Assembly (NCBI GenBank): GCA_007129655.1
Contig: SKVC01000032.1
Span: 1-25,704 of the forward strand
DNA: 25,704 bases
DNA from: Thermoplasmata archaeon
Lineage (GTDB): Archaea; Thermoplasmatota; Thermoplasmata; Halarchaeoplasmatales; Halarchaeoplasmataceae
Direction of reading: 5' to 3'
The notes under the pieces were generated by a model that was not told the DNA's origin, ran no database searches, and was given only the letters and a program-made list of their open reading frames with translations. A program made the translations under genes and the position numbers. Positions 23,543 to 25,704 of this stretch are shown one piece after another. Every line of letters begins with the position of its first letter. The first letter of the stretch is position 1.

Positions 23543-24511
23543 TCAACTTAAGAATTCAGCACCCCATTCAGGGTCCTTGAGCAGCCCACGGCCCACTGCA
23601 GCTAAGTCCACACGGTCTTCTTTTACAATTTTATCTGCGAATTCAGGCTCCACTATACCGCCGACACCGATCACAGGAACACTAACGGCTTCCTTAACCC
23701 TTTCAGCAAAATGAACATAATATCCCTGTTCATCCTTGCCTTCGGGCCTGGAGCCGCAAAATCCTCCGGATACGTCGATAATATTTACACCGGCTGATTC
23801 CAGCTTTTTTCCGAATATTTGTGCATCTTCAAGAGTGAAGCCGTCACCCCTGTCATCGCAGGCGCCCATACGGTACATTAGCAGCATATCTTCCGTGTAT
23901 TGTTTTACTTTCTCCACAACTTCCATAGGATATTTGAGACGGCTTTCAAGACTGCTGCCGTATTTATCTTCCCTTCTGTTGGTCAGTGGAGAGGCGAATT
24001 GATTCAGTAAGAATCCGTGGGCACCGTGGACTTCAACAGCTTGAAAGCCGGCTTCCTTTGCCCTCCTAGCGGCCTGTGTGAATTTATTCTTTATTTCCTC
24101 CATCTCTTCCAGTGTGAGTTCTTTTACTTCCTTGTCCTTGTACCAATCCTTAGACGCAGATACCGATGTTTTACCGGTGATATCTTTGTTGCAACTGCCA
24201 CCGGCGTGGGTGATCTGGATACAGGCTACACAGCCTTCTCCCTTTATGGCTTCGGCTATTTTTGTAAGACCGGGTATGAGATCATCTTTGTATATTCCCA
24301 ATTGTCTCTCACTCAGTTTACCACCAGGGTCCACATAGGAGTGCTCCACTATGATCATACCTGTGTGTTTTGCTCGCTCACGGTAATGCTCCACCAATTT
24401 TTCGGTTACCTCGCCATCTTTAGTTGCGAGATTCATGGCCATGGGAGGCATCACCAGTCTGTTTCTCAATTCAATCTTCTTTATCTTTAATGGACTCTTT
24501 AGATCAGGCAT
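23543..24511 (-). CDS. Old Yellow Enzyme family NADH:flavin oxidoreductase
   Basis: A 322-residue FMN-binding TIM barrel. The N-terminus KIELRNRLVMPPMA, QITHAGG (99-105), the substrate-anion-binding pair in VEVHGAHGFLLNQFASP (H162, H165) and the following TNRREDKYGSS are OYE hallmarks; GVGGI and AVGRGLLKDP near the end bind the FMN phosphate. It ends after the barrel and has no 4Fe-4S or second flavin domain, so it is unlike 2,4-dienoyl-CoA reductase. Likely activity is NAD(P)H-dependent reduction of an activated alkene; the substrate is unknown. GATTATAG on the - strand near 24538 is a plausible TATA box for a near-leaderless mRNA. Confidence 0.92.
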   Translation of the reverse strand: MPDLKSPLKIKKIELRNRLVMPPMAMNLATKDGEVTEKLVEHYRERAKHTGMIIVEHSYVDPGGKLSERQLGIYKDDLIPGLTKIAEAIKGEGCVACIQITHAGGSCNKDITGKTSVSASKDWYKDKEVKELTLEEMEEIKNKFTQAARRAKEAGFQAVEVHGAHGFLLNQFASPLTNRREDKYGSSLESRLKYPMEVVEKVKQYTEDMLLMYRMGACDDRGDGFTLEDAQIFGKKLESAGVNIIDVSGGFCGSRPEGKDEQGYYVHFAERVKEAVSVPVIGVGGIVEPEFADKIVKEDRVDLAAVGRGLLKDPEWGAEFLS

Positions 24512-24513
24512 AC

Positions 24514-24534
24514 TCTACCGAAATACAGGGTAGA
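24514..24534. promoter_or_regulatory. Short dyad in the flavin reductase promoter
   Basis: TCTACC (24514-24519) and GGTAGA (24529-24534) form an inverted repeat directly between the start codon at 24511 and the putative TATA box near 24538. The position suits a repressor site over the transcription start, but six-base arms are weak evidence. The rest of the gap to 24621 shows no gene or clear structure. Confidence 0.3.
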
Positions 24535-24621
24535 CTATAATCGTTATGGAGAATCATTTTAAGGTCAGTTCCCCTACAACGTCTTACCTATAAGTAATAA
24601 TCCACAACATATATAAATAAT

Positions 24622-25332
24622 TCACAGAGCTTGCAATATATCAGGTAATAGATTTCCCGCTTCTCCAAATACAGAAAAGTCCGCTACACCATCGGTTAAG
24701 GGAGTTTCTTCTAGATTGATTTCTATTATTTTTGCACCGTTCTGCTTGGCGATGAATGGTAGAGAGGCTGCCGGATGTACCACTGCTGAAGTTCCTATGA
24801 CAAGCATCAGATCACAACGTGAGCATAATTGGAAGGATCGAGAAGTTGAGGCCTGAGATAGTGGTTCTCCGAAGAGTACAACGTCGGGGCGAACCGGGGC
24901 CCCGCATCTGCATAAGATTGATTTTTCCATGAAATCTCCAGTATCGTGTTTTGTGCCACATCCGGTACAGTAGCTCCTAAATATATTCCCATGAAGCTCA
25001 ACCACTTCTTCGTTGTGGTGCAGTCCATCTATATTCTGGGTGATCACCGCTTCCAGACCGTGTTTTTGCAGTTCCATAAGTGCATGATGTCCGGGATTCG
25101 GCTTGGCCTTGGATATCTCCGCATACTGCAATCTGAATAATTTCCAGCTCTTTTCAGGATCCCTTTTAAAAGCGCCTACGTGTGCATATTTCTCCGGATC
25201 GAACTTTTCCCACAACCCCCCCTTTCCCCTGAAGGGAGCGATGCCGCTCTCAACAGACATGCCGGCACCGGTGAGCGCCACTATACTGGAGGAACCCTTT
25301 ATGGATTCGATGACTTTTTCGGGTATACGCAT
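24622..25332 (-). CDS. Sir2-family NAD-dependent protein deacylase
   Basis: A 236-residue sirtuin. NAD-binding motifs are GAGMSVESGIAPFRG (22-36) and TQNIDGLH (98-105); catalytic H114 lies in ELHG. The zinc site is C122, C125, C141, C143 (CTGC and CRC). GTSAVVHPAASLP completes the NAD site. At the positions of the SIRT5/CobB desuccinylase Tyr-x-x-Arg pair I read F66 and Q69, so ordinary deacetylation is more likely than desuccinylation. Known archaeal targets include the chromatin protein Alba. It begins five bases after the fumarase beta gene, so it is probably co-transcribed with it, an uncommon pairing. Confidence 0.94.
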   Translation of the reverse strand: MRIPEKVIESIKGSSSIVALTGAGMSVESGIAPFRGKGGLWEKFDPEKYAHVGAFKRDPEKSWKLFRLQYAEISKAKPNPGHHALMELQKHGLEAVITQNIDGLHHNEEVVELHGNIFRSYCTGCGTKHDTGDFMEKSILCRCGAPVRPDVVLFGEPLSQASTSRSFQLCSRCDLMLVIGTSAVVHPAASLPFIAKQNGAKIIEINLEETPLTDGVADFSVFGEAGNLLPDILQAL

Positions 25333-25337
25333 GTTGC

Positions 25338-25704
25338 CTATAGCTCTGCTTTGATGGCCACCAGGTTTTCTTTTACCTTCTCGGCCACCTCGTCGTGCAG
25401 GCTTTCTCCGGTGGAATCCATGGTCACCAGGAAGGGGCCGGCTTCTTTGACTCTGAGCATCCAGAAAGCTTCCGGGATACCGAGTTCATCCAGGAAATAG
25501 ACGTCTTCTACCTCTTCGATGGCCTTTGCCATGAGTGCGCCGGCGCCTCCGGTGTACTGCACGTAAACGGCTCCGTGTTTCTCCAGTGCCTTTAGCGTTC
25601 TAGGACCCATTCCTCCTTTACCGATGATTATCTTAGTGCCGAACCTCTCTATGAAGTCGTCCTCGAATATCTCCATGCGTATGCTGGTGGTCGGTCCTGC
25701 TGAC
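25338..25704 (-). CDS. Fumarate hydratase (class I) beta subunit, partial
   Basis: C-terminal part of a two-subunit iron-sulfur hydratase (fumarase or L(+)-tartrate dehydratase beta family), which converts fumarate to malate. Reading runs off the window: the codons before the first internal ATG give SAGPTTSIRMEIF, matching the conserved GPTTS-x-RM motif. GTKIIIGKGGMG, YTGGAGALMAKAI and the terminal region FWMLRVKEAGPFLVTMDSTG are family hallmarks. The [4Fe-4S] cluster is held by the alpha subunit, which probably lies just beyond the right edge. Fumarase is the likelier substrate call given sucD nearby. Confidence 0.9.
   Translation of the reverse strand, partial: SAGPTTSIRMEIFEDDFIERFGTKIIIGKGGMGPRTLKALEKHGAVYVQYTGGAGALMAKAIEEVEDVYFLDELGIPEAFWMLRVKEAGPFLVTMDSTGESLHDEVAEKVKENLVAIKAEL

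Noticed and set aside
24512..24621. Possible tRNA or small RNA gene in the 110-base gap
   Set aside because: I find no acceptor-stem pairing or T-loop motif, only AT-rich promoter-like sequence and a weak dyad.

Overview
The window is chromosomal DNA from an archaeon, most likely a euryarchaeote in the broad sense. I lean towards the Thermoplasmatota/Methanomassiliicoccales side, but no sequence here proves it. The archaeal marks are MCM helicase, NMD3, Nop5, an Sm-like protein, DUF424 and TiaS, together with TATA-box promoters, several of them leaderless. Coding density is high. I see no tRNA, rRNA, CRISPR array, insertion sequence or phage gene, and no gene-free stretch longer than about 260 bases.

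Region 1 (1-4759, + strand) is an information-processing block: mcm, a DUF424 protein, nmd3 and nop5. It is preceded by a highly structured leader with a 28-bp near-perfect inverted repeat and a nested hairpin. Region 2 (4774-8203, - strand) reads RDD membrane protein, tiaS, a TIGR02265/H-NOX-like protein, a PIN-like (DUF5615) protein and an Sm-like protein, apparently as one operon.

Region 3 (8387-13548) is the most system-like part. A + strand operon encodes a VWA protein, a zinc-ribbon/FHA protein, a Hanks-type Ser/Thr kinase with a C-terminal FHA domain, and a PP2C phosphatase. Convergent to it lies a membrane protein with four zinc ribbons and a tail of four near-identical 12-residue acidic T/Y/S repeats. 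Together these look like a phospho-signalling module with kinase, phosphatase, phosphothreonine readers, a metal-dependent VWA scaffold and a plausible multisite substrate. It resembles, but is not the same as, the bacterial TerY-P triad (VWA + kinase + PP2C).

Region 4 (13609-17995) holds an HD phosphohydrolase, a DUF2797 protein, a FAD-dependent dehydrogenase, a small single-span membrane protein of unknown function and a RimI-like acetyltransferase. Region 5 (18077-22516, - strand) is a complete high-affinity phosphate operon, pstS-pstC-pstA-pstB-phoU, whose last four genes are joined by 4-base overlaps. PstA carries an unusual extra membrane domain at its N-terminus. Region 6 (22671-25704) has sucD without sucC, an Old Yellow Enzyme family reductase, a sirtuin, and the truncated beta subunit of a two-subunit fumarase at the window edge.

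Four convergent gene pairs end within 14 bases of each other or overlap, which leaves almost no room for terminators between them.
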